NCBI GenBank assembly: GCA_016185015.1
Contig: JACPOI010000020.1
Coordinates: 248,001 to 312,000, forward strand
Reading direction: 5' to 3'
Source of the DNA: Burkholderiales bacterium
GTDB lineage: Bacteria > Pseudomonadota > Gammaproteobacteria > Burkholderiales > Burkholderiaceae_C
DNA: 64,000 bases
A program made the position numbers and the translations under genes. The notes beneath the pieces were generated by a model. The model was given only the letters and a program-made list of their open reading frames with translations. It did not search any database and had not been told where the DNA came from. Positions 8,768-18,180 of this stretch are shown piece by piece (positions within the stretch are counted from its first letter, which is position 1; each line of letters starts with the position of its first letter).

Positions 8768-8990
8768 GGGCGTAAAAGGTGGGGGTGACAGCCGGCTGCC
8801 GGTGCCGCTGCGGAGACCGAGAGCAAGTGGCTCCGGGACGATCCCCGAGGAAATTTCGGGGACCGATCAAAAGCTGGATTCGGGGTCCAGCTGCCGTGTG
8901 TGGTCCGCGAGAATGGGAACGCGGCTACAACAAGACAAAGTTGACGGCTGACGCTTGATCAGCAAATGCACCGCTTGGCGGTGCGATTTG
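8768..8990 (-). ncRNA. Candidate structured leader or small RNA
   Basis: Between the island end and the recombinase operon lies a cluster of perfect hairpins: 8842-8848 with 8856-8862 (TCCCCGA/TCGGGGA), 8872-8878 with 8886-8892 (AGCTGGA/TCCAGCT), and 8968-8974 with 8978-8984 (GCACCGC/GCGGTGC, loop of three). No convincing reading frame is present. On the minus strand these precede the intrinsic terminator at 8725-8767, so the region could be an RNA leader or a terminated small RNA. Some hairpins could instead be recombinase-binding sites near the attachment site. Nothing clear was seen in the remaining 8991-9305 part. Confidence 0.35.
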
Positions 8991-9305
8991 AATTTTGCTC
9001 GCCTGTGTCAAAGGCGTCAAAAGATCCGGACCAGATTGGCGGGGGCCCTGGGTCGATTGATCCGATTGGATAGCGGGGCATGGTCCCTAAACCGACCAAT
9101 AGTCAGTCTTTGGGAGGTGCAAACATGCCAGCGATAAGGGGCATTTTTGGCATAGTGCCGTGACAGGGTGTCTCGATCGGTGCAATACGGTGTTTGCGGA
9201 AGCACCGAAGAAACCTAGCTAAATCAATGACTTGATGACGAATGACGCCGAATGTTGCGGGGTAAAGGCGGTTAGGGCATTTGCATGCGCATCAATTTTT
9301 TAGCT

Positions 9306-9350
9306 CTCCGAAGCCAAGGGTCGTGGGTTCGATCCCCGCCAGCCGCACCA
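9306..9350 (+). other. Attachment site: 3' fragment of tRNA-Arg(CCG)
   Basis: The 45 bases read as a tRNA from the anticodon loop onward: loop CTCCGAA (anticodon CCG), anticodon stem GCCAA, variable GGGTC, T stem GTGGG, T loop TTCGATC, T stem CCCGC, acceptor CAGCCGC, A, CCA. Element lengths are all canonical. The 5' half (it would begin GCGGCTG) is absent, as upstream bases do not pair. This is the usual scar of integration into a tRNA 3' end and marks the island's right boundary. Confidence 0.85.
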
Positions 9351-9357
9351 ATCATCT

Positions 9358-9395
9358 GAAAAACTCGCGTATCTCCTTGATCCGTATGAGTTTTC
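9358..9395 (+). terminator. Terminator-like hairpin after the tRNA fragment
   Basis: AAAACTC and GAGTTTT form a 7-bp stem eight bases after the tRNA CCA end, with T-rich sequence in the second arm. It is probably the original terminator of the tRNA-Arg gene. The rest of 9396-9477 shows nothing clear. Confidence 0.45.
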
Positions 9396-9477
9396 TGTCA
9401 AGCCCCGCATGGGCACGCGCGTGTTCCGAGCGCATTCCCCGACGCCGGGTCGGGTAGCCTGCCTGCTGCCGCCGGAC

Positions 9478-9957
9478 TCAGTCCAGTTGCCGCTGCACAT
9501 GTAGCAGCAGGCCCGCGCAGGCGTCCTCCACCAGGTCCAGCACCTGCTCAAAGCCCTGCTCGCCACCGTAGTAGGGGTCGGGCACCGTTTGTGCCGTGCG
9601 CTGCAGGCAGAACTCGGTGAAGTGGCGGAGCTTGTGCCGTTGGTCGGGCGGGCAGAGTTCGCGCGCGTGTTCGTGGTTGTCCTGGTCCATGACCAGTACG
9701 AGGTCGTAGCGTTCGAAATCCCGGGGCAAGAGCTGGCGCGCGCGCAGGTCTGAAAGGTCGTAGCCACGTCGGGCGGCATGCTGCTGCGAGCGTTCGTCGG
9801 GCGGGCGACCGGCATGGTAACCATGAGTGCCGGCCGAATCGACCTGCACCCGGGGGGCGAGGCCGTGTTCGAGCAGCTGGTGGCGGAACACGCCATGCGC
9901 GGTCGGGCTGCGGCAGATATTGCCCATGCAGACGAAAAGGACGGCGTAGCCCTTCAC
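9478..9957 (-). CDS. Low molecular weight protein-tyrosine-phosphatase
   Basis: A 159-aa cytoplasmic phosphatase with the N-terminal signature CMGNICRS (nucleophile Cys10, Arg16) and the later DPYYGG carrying the general acid Asp. It hydrolyses phosphotyrosine; bacterial members often balance tyrosine kinases of polysaccharide export, but none is in the window. Its ATG overlaps the rsmI stop (ATGA at 9954-9957), so it is translated behind rsmI. It is the first intact chromosomal gene after the island end. Confidence 0.92.
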   Translation of the reverse strand: MKGYAVLFVCMGNICRSPTAHGVFRHQLLEHGLAPRVQVDSAGTHGYHAGRPPDERSQQHAARRGYDLSDLRARQLLPRDFERYDLVLVMDQDNHEHARELCPPDQRHKLRHFTEFCLQRTAQTVPDPYYGGEQGFEQVLDLVEDACAGLLLHVQRQLD

Positions 9958-10867
9958 GTGCCTTCGTCCTTCTTCAGCTGCAGTGCCGCCTCGTAGAGGG
10001 TGTTGCGCGACGTGCCCGTGATCTCGGCGGCCAGGCGCACGGCCGTCTTGAGCGGCAGTTCAGCCAGCAGCAGGGTCAGCACGCGCAGGTCGGGGCCACT
10101 CTCGCTGGTCTGCGCCTGCAAGGGGTGCAGCACCAGCACGAATTCACCGCGTTCCCGCTTTTCATCCGCGGCCAGCCAGGCGCCCAATTCCGCCGCCGGC
10201 AGGGTGACCAGCTGCTCAAATTGTTTGGTCAGTTCCCGCGCCACGGTCAGGGGGCGGGTGCCCAGCAGGGCCAGCGCGGTGGCCAGCGCCCCGATGCGGT
10301 GCGGCGCTTCCAGCAGCACGACGGCCCGCGGCTCACCGGCCAAGGCCTGCACGGCGGCCGTCCGCTCGCCAGCCTTGGCGGGCAGGAAACCGGCGAAGAC
10401 GAAGGCACCGGCCTCGTCAACCACGCCCGCCACACTGAGCGCGGCGGTGATGCTGCTGGCCCCGGGCAGGGGGACGATGGGCAGGCCGGCGGCGCGCACC
10501 GCGGCCACCAGGCGCGCGCCGGGGTCGCTGATGGCGGGGGTGCCGGCATCGCTGACATAGGCCAGGCGTTGGCCGGCCTGCAGGCGGGCGACGACCTGCT
10601 GCGCGGCCTCGGCCTCGTTGTGCTGGTGCAGGGCGATCAGGGCGGCCGAGGGGCGGTCGATGCCGTAGGCGCGCAGCAGGCTCTGGGTATGGCGCGTGTC
10701 CTCGCAGGCCAGGGCGTCGACCAGCTGCAACACGTGCAGGGCGCGCAGCGTGATGTCGGCCAGGTTGCCGATCGGGGTGGCCACCACATACAGCGCTCCC
10801 TGCGGATAATGCTGGGCAGCGGCCGCGTCATGCGCGGCGGACAGGGCGGAGGCGTAAGTAGCGTTCA

Positions 10868-10868
<1 letters not shown>
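9954..10868 (-). CDS. rsmI: 16S rRNA (cytidine1402-2'-O)-methyltransferase RsmI
   Basis: RsmI methylates the ribose of C1402 in the 16S rRNA decoding centre using S-adenosylmethionine. The family start LYVVATPIGNLADITLRAL is present near residue 26, followed by CEDTRHT and a C-terminal helical part ending in LKKDEGT. A TTG at 10868 is the only in-frame start that keeps the full N-terminus. It overlaps base for base with the divergent yraN ATG, so the promoters of both genes must lie inside each other's coding region or the start is misplaced. The rsmI-yraN-diaA-dolP neighbourhood matches the enterobacterial yraL region. Confidence 0.93.
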
Positions 10869-12589
<1,721 letters not shown>

Positions 12590-12624
12590 GTCCGGCTGGC
12601 CGGTCCGCTCAGGGCCGGCGGTCT

Positions 12625-13530
12625 TTACTTGCGCAGGCGGCGCACCAGGCTGGAGGTGTCCCAGCGTCCGCCGCCCATTTCCTGAACGTCGCCATAGAAC
12701 TGGTCCACCACGGCCGTCACGGGCATGCGCGCACCGTTGCGGCGCGCCTCGTCCAGCACCAGGCCCAGGTCCTTGCGCATCCAGTCCACCGCGAAACCGA
12801 AATCGAACTGGTCGGCCACCATGGTCTTGCCGCGGTTGTCCATCTGCCAGCTCTGGGCAGCGCCCTTGCCTATCACCTCCAGCACCAGGTTCATGTCCAG
12901 CCCGGCCTGCTGGCCGAAGGCCACGGCTTCGGCCAGGCCCTGGATCACGCCGACGCAGCAGACCTGGTTGACCATCTTGGCCAGCTGGCCGGCGCCGCTG
13001 TCGCCGATGCGCGTGAAAGCGCGCGAGTAGGCCATGGCGGGCGGCTTCACGGTGTCGAAAGCGGCCGGATCACCCCCGCACATGACCGTGAGCATGCCGT
13101 TCTGGGCGCCGGCCTGCCCCCCAGACACCGGCGCGTCGACGAATTGCAGCTGGCGCTCACGCGCAGCGGCATACAGCTCGCGCGCCACTTCAGCCGAGGC
13201 TGTGGTGTGGTCGGCAAACACGGCGCCGGTCTTCATGCCGGCGAAGGCACCATCCGGCCCCAGCACCACGTTGCGCAGGTCCGCGTCGTTGCCGACGCAG
13301 GCATAAACGACGTCGGCTCCGGCCGCCGCTTCACGTGGTGTGGCTGCCGCAGCACCCCCGAACTCCTGCACCCAGGCCTGGGCCTTGGCGGCGGTGCGGT
13401 TGTAGACCGTGACCGCGTGTCCGGCGCGCGCCAGATGGCCGGCCATGGGGTAGCCCATCACGCCCAGGCCGAGGAAGGCGACCTTGCGGGAGGGGGTGGG
13501 GTCGTAGGTTTTGGAGTTAAGGCTGGGCAT
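12625..13530 (-). CDS. NAD(P)-dependent beta-hydroxyacid dehydrogenase
   Basis: A 301-aa member of the 3-hydroxyisobutyrate dehydrogenase / tartronate semialdehyde reductase family. It shows the Rossmann motif FLGLGVMGYPMAGHL near residue 20, the substrate loop DAPVSGGQAGAQNG, and the catalytic Lys in GAGQLAKMVNQ. Known members reduce or oxidise small 3-hydroxy acids; the exact substrate cannot be fixed. It converges on dolP and stands upstream of an intergenic repeat (13561-13637) that separates it from pilU. Confidence 0.9.
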   Translation of the reverse strand: MPSLNSKTYDPTPSRKVAFLGLGVMGYPMAGHLARAGHAVTVYNRTAAKAQAWVQEFGGAAAATPREAAAGADVVYACVGNDADLRNVVLGPDGAFAGMKTGAVFADHTTASAEVARELYAAARERQLQFVDAPVSGGQAGAQNGMLTVMCGGDPAAFDTVKPPAMAYSRAFTRIGDSGAGQLAKMVNQVCCVGVIQGLAEAVAFGQQAGLDMNLVLEVIGKGAAQSWQMDNRGKTMVADQFDFGFAVDWMRKDLGLVLDEARRNGARMPVTAVVDQFYGDVQEMGGGRWDTSSLVRRLRK

Positions 13531-13560
13531 GCTGTGCTCCTGAAGAAGCGTAGCGCGGCG

Positions 13561-13637
13561 TAGCGAGCGGGATGCAGAGCAAGGCGCGGGTGGCGGGCAT
13601 CCGGAACGTACCTTGGGGTACGTGAGGAATGCCCGAC
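13561..13637. repeat. Intergenic structured repeat, copy 1
   Basis: This stretch shares TAGCGAGC, GCAAGGCG and CCGGAACGTAC...GGTACGTGAGGA with 51028-51100. It folds as outer arm GGGCAT/ATGCCC, an internal loop CCGGA/GAGGA, and inner stem ACGTACC/GGTACGT around TTGG. The outer arm differs between the two copies but pairs in both. The surrounding 13531-13675 holds no gene. Confidence 0.65.
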
Positions 13638-13675
13638 GGGACCCGCAACGCGGCTATGCGCCCGCGCAGTAGCCG

Positions 13676-14812
13676 CTAAACAATGGCGAAGTTTTCCGTA
13701 CCCGCTGCCAGGTCCTGCGACTTGCCGCGCTGGCTGTTGAGCTTGATCTGCAGGCGCAGGTCATTGAGCGAGTCGGCGTTGCGCAGCGCGTCTTCGTAGG
13801 TGATCTGATTGCTTTCGTAGAGATCGAACAGGGCTTGGTCGAAGGTCTGCATGCCGATGTTGCGGCTCTTCTTCATGATCTCCTTGACCTCGGAGACCTC
13901 GCCCTTGAAGATCAGATCGGAGATCAGCGGCGAGTTGAGCATGACCTCCACGGCCGCGATACGGCCCTTGCTGTCCTGCTTGGGGATCAGGCGCTGCGAA
14001 ACCAGGGCGCGCAGGTTGAGCGACAGGTCCATCAGCAGCTGAGGGCGGCGCTCTTCGGGGAAGAAGTTGATGATGCGGTCCAGGGCCTGGTTGGCGCTGT
14101 TGGCGTGCAGGGTGGCCAGGCACAGGTGACCGGTTTCGGCGAAGGCCACGGCGTGTTCCATGGTTTCGCGGTCGCGGATCTCGCCCATCAGGATCACATC
14201 GGGCGCCTGACGCAACGTGTTCTTTAGGGCGATTTCCCAGCTGTCGGTGTCCAGGCCCACTTCGCGCTGCGTCACCACGCAGTTCTTGTGCGGGTGCACG
14301 AACTCCACCGGGTCCTCCACGGTGATGATGTGACCTTGCGAGTTTTCATTGCGCCAGTCCACCATGGCCGCCAGCGTGGTGGACTTGCCCGAGCCGGTGG
14401 CGCCCACCATGATGCACAGGCCGCGCTTGGCCATGGTCACTTCCTTGAGGATCTGCGGCACGCCCAGGGTGTCGATGGTGGGCAGCACGGCGGGAATCAC
14501 CCGCAATACCAGCCCAACCTTGCCTTGCTGGATGAAGGCGTTGGCGCGGAAACGGCCGACATTGGGCGGCGAGATCGCGAAATTGCACTCCTTGGTGCGC
14601 TCGAACTCCGCGACCTGCTTGTCGTTCATGACCGACCGCGCCAGCGCCATGGTGTGGGCCGCGCTCAGGGGCTGGGGCGAGACCTTGGTGATCTTGCCGT
14701 CCACCTTGATGGCGGGCGGAAAGTCGGCCGTGATGAACAGATCGCTGCCGTTGCGGCTGATCATCAGTCGCAGCAGGTCGTTGATGAATTTGGTTGCCTG
14801 GTCGCGCTCCAT
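13676..14812 (-). CDS. pilU: Type IV pilus retraction ATPase PilU
   Basis: A 378-aa hexameric secretion ATPase of the PilT/PilU class. It has Walker A GATGSGKSTT, the Asp box VEDPVEFVH, Walker B with LMGEIRD, and the His box TLHANSANQALDRI. The N-terminus with NGSDLFITADFPPAIKVDGK and the extended C-terminus after the DLYESNQITYEDALRNADS stretch fit PilU rather than PilT. PilU assists PilT in pilus retraction and twitching at the inner face of the cytoplasmic membrane. It lies 70 bases downstream of pilT on the same strand. Confidence 0.93.
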   Translation of the reverse strand: MERDQATKFINDLLRLMISRNGSDLFITADFPPAIKVDGKITKVSPQPLSAAHTMALARSVMNDKQVAEFERTKECNFAISPPNVGRFRANAFIQQGKVGLVLRVIPAVLPTIDTLGVPQILKEVTMAKRGLCIMVGATGSGKSTTLAAMVDWRNENSQGHIITVEDPVEFVHPHKNCVVTQREVGLDTDSWEIALKNTLRQAPDVILMGEIRDRETMEHAVAFAETGHLCLATLHANSANQALDRIINFFPEERRPQLLMDLSLNLRALVSQRLIPKQDSKGRIAAVEVMLNSPLISDLIFKGEVSEVKEIMKKSRNIGMQTFDQALFDLYESNQITYEDALRNADSLNDLRLQIKLNSQRGKSQDLAAGTENFAIV

Positions 14813-14882
14813 GAGAGCACCTCCTTCCCGGTGCGCCCTGCCTCAGCGGCGGGACGCGTGGTTTGCTCGTCCTCCCGAGGCT

Positions 14883-15926
14883 TCAGCCGGGGAAGTTCTC
14901 CGGGATCTTGGCCTTGCCGCGGGCTTCGGCGGCGCTGATGACGTTGCGCTTGACCAGCTCGGTCAGGTTCTGGTCCAGCGTCTGCATGCCCACGCTGTTG
15001 CCGGTCTGGATGCTGGAGTACATCTGGGCCACCTTGGCTTCGCGGATCAGGTTGCGGATGGCCGGCGTGCCCAGCATGATCTCGTGCGCCGCGACCCGAC
15101 CCTGGCCGTCCTTGGTCTTGCACAGGGTCTGCGAGATCACGGCCTGCAGCGATTCGGACAGCATGGCGCGGATCATTTCCTTTTCCTCGGCCGGGAACAC
15201 GTCGATGATCCGGTCGATGGTCTTGGCAGCACTCGATGTGTGCAGGGTGCCGAAGACCAGGTGGCCCGTTTCGGCCGCGGTCATGGCCAGGCGGATGGTT
15301 TCCAGGTCACGCATTTCGCCGACCAGGATGGCGTCCGGGTCTTCGCGCAGCGCCGACTTGAGGGCTGCGGCGAAGCTCAGGGTGTGCGGGCCCACCTCGC
15401 GCTGGTTGATCAGGCACTTCTTGGATTCGTGCACGAACTCGATCGGGTCTTCCACCGTCAGGATGTGGCCGAACTCGGTCTCGTTCAGGTAGTTGACCAT
15501 GGCGGCCAGGGTGGTGGACTTGCCCGAACCCGTGGGGCCGGTCACCAGCACCATGCCACGTGGCTTGAGCGCCAGGTCGCCGAAGATCTTGGGCGCGTTG
15601 AGCTGCTCCAGCGTCAGGATCTTGCTCGGGATGGTCCGGAACACGGCGCCGGCGCCGCGGTTGTGGTTGAAGGCATTGACCCGAAAGCGCGCCAAGCCAT
15701 CGATCTCGAAGGAGAAGTCGATTTCCAGGAACTCTTCGTAGTTCTTGCGCTGCGTGTCGTTCATGATGTCGTACACCATGGCGTGCACTTCCTTGTGCGA
15801 CAGGGCATCGACGTTGATGCGCCGCACATCGCCGTGCACGCGGATCATCGGCGGCAGGCCGGCGGAGAGGTGCAGGTCGGAAGCCTTGTTCTTGACGCTG
15901 AATGCCAGCAGTTGAGTAATGTCCAC
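14883..15926 (-). CDS. pilT: Type IV pilus retraction ATPase PilT
   Basis: A 347-aa ATPase opening with MDITQLLAFSVKNKASDLHL, the standard PilT start. It contains Walker A GPTGSGKSTT, VEDPIEFVHES, LVGEMRD and TLHTSSAAKTIDRIIDVFP. PilT powers pilus depolymerisation for twitching motility and DNA uptake. It precedes pilU and is divergent from yggS with only 49 bases between start codons, an arrangement common in this bacterial group. Confidence 0.96.
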   Translation of the reverse strand: MDITQLLAFSVKNKASDLHLSAGLPPMIRVHGDVRRINVDALSHKEVHAMVYDIMNDTQRKNYEEFLEIDFSFEIDGLARFRVNAFNHNRGAGAVFRTIPSKILTLEQLNAPKIFGDLALKPRGMVLVTGPTGSGKSTTLAAMVNYLNETEFGHILTVEDPIEFVHESKKCLINQREVGPHTLSFAAALKSALREDPDAILVGEMRDLETIRLAMTAAETGHLVFGTLHTSSAAKTIDRIIDVFPAEEKEMIRAMLSESLQAVISQTLCKTKDGQGRVAAHEIMLGTPAIRNLIREAKVAQMYSSIQTGNSVGMQTLDQNLTELVKRNVISAAEARGKAKIPENFPG

Positions 15927-15975
15927 GTGTCCCTCGATCGATGTATGCGTACTTTGCTAAGCTTGCCGGTCAATT

Positions 15976-16668
15976 ATGACCGTGATTGCCGCCCAGCTCC
16001 AAGCCGTTCATGCCCGCATGGCCGCCGCATGTCATGCGGCCGGACGTGACCCGGCCAGCGTGCTGTTACTGGCGGTTTCAAAAACCTTCGGCCCCGAGGC
16101 GGTGCGCGCAGCACATGCTGCCGGGCAGACGGCCTTTGGCGAGAACTACATCCAGGAGGCCGTGGACAAGATGGCCGTGCTGGAGGGGCTGCCCCTGCAG
16201 TGGCACTGCATCGGCCCGATCCAGAGCAACAAGACGCGACTGGTGGCCGAGCACTTTGCCTGGGCGCAGACCGTGGATCGACTCAAGATCGCGCAGCGAC
16301 TCAGCGAGCAGCGGCCGGCCCACCTGCCTCCCCTGCAGATCTGCCTCCAGGTCAATGTGGACGGCGGGGCGACCAAGTCTGGTGTGGCGCCCGCCGATCT
16401 GCCGCAGCTGGCCCATGCGGTGGCGGCGTTGCCCCGACTGCAATTGCGCGGCCTGATGTGCATTCCCGACCCCCAGCCGGACTTCGAAGCCATGAAGGCC
16501 GTGTTCCTGCGGGCCAGAGATTTGTATGAGCAGTTGCGTGCCCAAGGGCTGGCGCTGGACACCCTGTCCATGGGCATGAGTGCCGACCTTGAGGCGGCCA
16601 TCCATGCCGGCAGCACGCTGGTGCGTGTGGGCACGGCCATCTTTGGTGGCCGCAGCTACGTCGCCTAG
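15976..16668 (+). CDS. yggS: YggS family PLP homeostasis protein
   Basis: The 230-aa protein carries pyridoxal 5'-phosphate on the Lys in LLLAVSKTFG (near residue 36) in a fold-type III barrel. FGENYIQEA, WHCIGPIQSNKTR and LSMGMSADLEAAI follow, all family blocks. YggS/PLPBP is thought to handle and deliver PLP and to influence amino-acid balance, without a known catalytic reaction. It is divergent from pilT. Its stop codon overlaps the end of a minus-strand remnant at 16665-16778. Confidence 0.94.
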   Translation: MTVIAAQLQAVHARMAAACHAAGRDPASVLLLAVSKTFGPEAVRAAHAAGQTAFGENYIQEAVDKMAVLEGLPLQWHCIGPIQSNKTRLVAEHFAWAQTVDRLKIAQRLSEQRPAHLPPLQICLQVNVDGGATKSGVAPADLPQLAHAVAALPRLQLRGLMCIPDPQPDFEAMKAVFLRARDLYEQLRAQGLALDTLSMGMSADLEAAIHAGSTLVRVGTAIFGGRSYVA

Positions 16669-16778
16669 GCCTGGCCGATGGCCGCGTTCAGGCGCGGCCT
16701 CACCTCTTCAGCCATGAGCTGCATCGAACGCTGGGCCAGGGCCGTGTCCTCGACGTGCTCGCCCACACAGGCTTCGCT
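16665..16778 (-). pseudogene. Remnant of an LLM-class flavin oxidoreductase C-terminus
   Basis: Reading through the TAG that ends the flavin reductase, the same frame continues for 37 codons with EHVEDTALAQRSMQLMAEEV and a final PRLNAAIGQA. This closely resembles the last helix of luciferase-like (LLM) flavin-dependent monooxygenases. No LLM body is present. It may be the tail of a deleted monooxygenase gene that once used the neighbouring flavin reductase, or of a former fusion. Assignment rests on a short match. Confidence 0.4.
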
Positions 16779-17300
16779 CTAACCCTGGCGGTCGGCCAGC
16801 CCCACGCCCTGCTGGAACTGGCCGTTGCAGAACAGCAGGGGTGCGGTGGCGCTGTGGGCGTAGTGCTCCACCTCGCCCAGGAAGAGGACGTGGTCGCCCA
16901 CCGGCTGGTCGCCGACGATGCGGCACTCGATGCTGGCCGCGCAGCCCGCCAGCACCGGCTGTTCGTGCCGGCCCTCGCTGCAGTCCACGCCGGCAAACTT
17001 GTCGGGGGCCGGGCGTGCGAAGCGCTGCGCCAGTGCCAGCTGTTCCAGCGCCAGCACATTGACCACGAAGCGCCCGGCGGCGCGAAACCCGGCCAGGCTG
17101 GGCGAGTGCAGGGCCAGGCTCCAGAGCACGATGGGGGGTGCCAGGGAGACCGTGTTGAAGGAATTGGCCGTCACGCCCAGGCGTTGCCCTTCGGGGGTGC
17201 GCGCGGTGATCACGGTCACCCCGGTGCCAAAGCGCCCGAAGGCGCGGCGCAGGTCCAGGGGGTCGGGGGCGGGGAAGGCTTGGGGCTGGTCACTTGCCAT
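16779..17300 (-). CDS. Flavin reductase family protein
   Basis: A 173-aa FMN-binding split-barrel protein with FRRAFG-type start (LRRAFGRFGTGVTVITA), GVTANSFNTVSLAPP and GDHVLFLGEVEHY, the usual blocks of NAD(P)H:flavin reductases that feed reduced flavin to monooxygenases. The last residues GLADRQG are unlike family ends, and the frame continues after the TAG with an LLM-like tail, so the C-terminus may have been created by a deletion. It lies 71 bases downstream of the pcaD-like gene on the same strand, with a palindromic FNR-like site in that gap. Confidence 0.85.
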   Translation of the reverse strand: MASDQPQAFPAPDPLDLRRAFGRFGTGVTVITARTPEGQRLGVTANSFNTVSLAPPIVLWSLALHSPSLAGFRAAGRFVVNVLALEQLALAQRFARPAPDKFAGVDCSEGRHEQPVLAGCAASIECRIVGDQPVGDHVLFLGEVEHYAHSATAPLLFCNGQFQQGVGLADRQG

Positions 17301-17313
17301 GCCATATTTTTGG

Positions 17314-17334
17314 TGATCAATTGATCAACATCAA
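17314..17334. promoter_or_regulatory. Perfect FNR-type box overlapping a second palindrome
   Basis: TTGATCAACATCAA (17321-17334) matches the FNR/ANR consensus TTGAT-N4-ATCAA exactly. It overlaps the perfect palindrome TGATCAATTGATCA (17314-17327). The centre is only about 27 bases before the flavin reductase ATG, so a classical activating position would put the transcript start inside the gene; repression, or a different regulator using the palindrome, is also possible. Confidence 0.5.
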
Positions 17335-17371
17335 TCCCGGGTTTACCCGCGGCCGGGACTTGAGTCTGGGT

Positions 17372-18127
17372 TCAGTGCTCGGCGAGGAAGTCGAGCACGT
17401 GGCGGCTGAAACCGTCCGGGTTTTCAAGGTGCAGGATGTGCGGCCCGGCCAGCGCGGCATAACGCGCCCCGGGCGTGAGCCGGGCGTAGCCCTCGATCTG
17501 GGAGGCGGCCACGGCCTGGTCGTCCAGGCCTGCCAGGTAGAGCGTGGGCACCTGCAACTGGCCCAGGCGGTCCTGCAGGTGCAGGCCGGCCAGCGCCCGG
17601 GCGCTGGCGGCGTAGCCGTGCGGCGGGCAGGCCAGCAGCTGCTGACGCACCTCCTCGACGACGGCCGGCTGGCGTGCCAGGAAGGCGGGGGTGAACCAGC
17701 GCTCCAGGGTGGGCGCGACCACCGGTGTCATACCCTGCTGCTCGACCAGGATGGCGCGTTGTTGCCACATGCCGGTCGCCGCGGCGTCCATCTCCAGGCG
17801 GGAGCAGGCCACGACCAGCGATTGCAGGCTTTTCGGCGTGCGCAAGGCCAGCGCCACGCCGATGCAGCCACCCAGCGAGAGGCCGAGAAAATGGCTGCGC
17901 GCAATGCCCAGCGCCTTCCAGAGCTGCTGCACCTGGGCGGCCAGAGCGTCCATCGTGTCATGCGCGCCGCTGTGGCCATGGGTGTTGACGGCCAGCACGC
18001 GGTAGTCGCGGGACAGGGTCGGCAGCAGCGCATCCCAGATGCGCAGGTTGGCGCCGATGGGATGGCTCAGGGTCAGCCAGGGGGCATCGGCCGGGCCGTG
18101 CAGGGTGTGTTCGAGGACGGTGCTCAT
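17372..18127 (-). CDS. pcaD: Alpha/beta hydrolase, 3-oxoadipate enol-lactonase-like
   Basis: The 251-aa hydrolase has the oxyanion loop SHPIGANLRIWD, the nucleophile elbow GLSLGG (Ser near residue 93), an acid at the YLAGLDDQAV loop, and the catalytic His in GPHILHLENP. These match PcaD-type enol-lactonases, which hydrolyse beta-ketoadipate enol-lactone in protocatechuate breakdown. No other pca genes are next to it, so another ester or lactone substrate is possible. It is divergent from a TetR regulator 53 bases away. Confidence 0.75.
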   Translation of the reverse strand: MSTVLEHTLHGPADAPWLTLSHPIGANLRIWDALLPTLSRDYRVLAVNTHGHSGAHDTMDALAAQVQQLWKALGIARSHFLGLSLGGCIGVALALRTPKSLQSLVVACSRLEMDAAATGMWQQRAILVEQQGMTPVVAPTLERWFTPAFLARQPAVVEEVRQQLLACPPHGYAASARALAGLHLQDRLGQLQVPTLYLAGLDDQAVAASQIEGYARLTPGARYAALAGPHILHLENPDGFSRHVLDFLAEH

Positions 18128-18180
18128 GACGGCGCTGCTGAGGTTGCAAGGGTGAGCATTAGATCATTAAGATCGGGGCC

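Larger units (their letters stand above)
1..9350. mobile_element. Right end of a tRNA-Arg-integrated genomic island (partial)
   Basis: The stretch from the window start to the tRNA-Arg(CCG) 3' fragment at 9306-9350 is visibly richer in A and T than the following chromosome. It carries accessory genes (Fic, YggL-like, metallophosphoesterase) and a tyrosine recombinase operon next to the fragment. Tyrosine-recombinase islands commonly integrate into tRNA 3' ends and leave such a displaced fragment at one end. The other end, and the tRNA 5' half, must lie left of the window. The left boundary is therefore unknown, and the island assignment of the first 3 kb is inference from context. Confidence 0.75.

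Noticed and set aside
8768-8990. tmRNA or known riboswitch in the hairpin cluster
   Set aside because: I could not fit the tRNA-like ends of tmRNA or the conserved core of any riboswitch I know.
9017-9205. 62-codon minus-strand frame in the island end region
   Set aside because: No ribosome site, no family resemblance; the region looks non-coding.
9300-9896. 198-codon frame running through the tRNA fragment
   Set aside because: It overlaps the phosphatase gene in another frame and a tRNA remnant; no family features.
14349-16049. 566-codon plus-strand frame opposite pilT and pilU
   Set aside because: It covers two clearly real genes and its sequence is the typical repetitive composition of antisense frames in GC-rich DNA.
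18128-18180. Firm TetR operator
   Set aside because: Only a weak TTA-N6-TAA dyad is present, too little for a separate feature.
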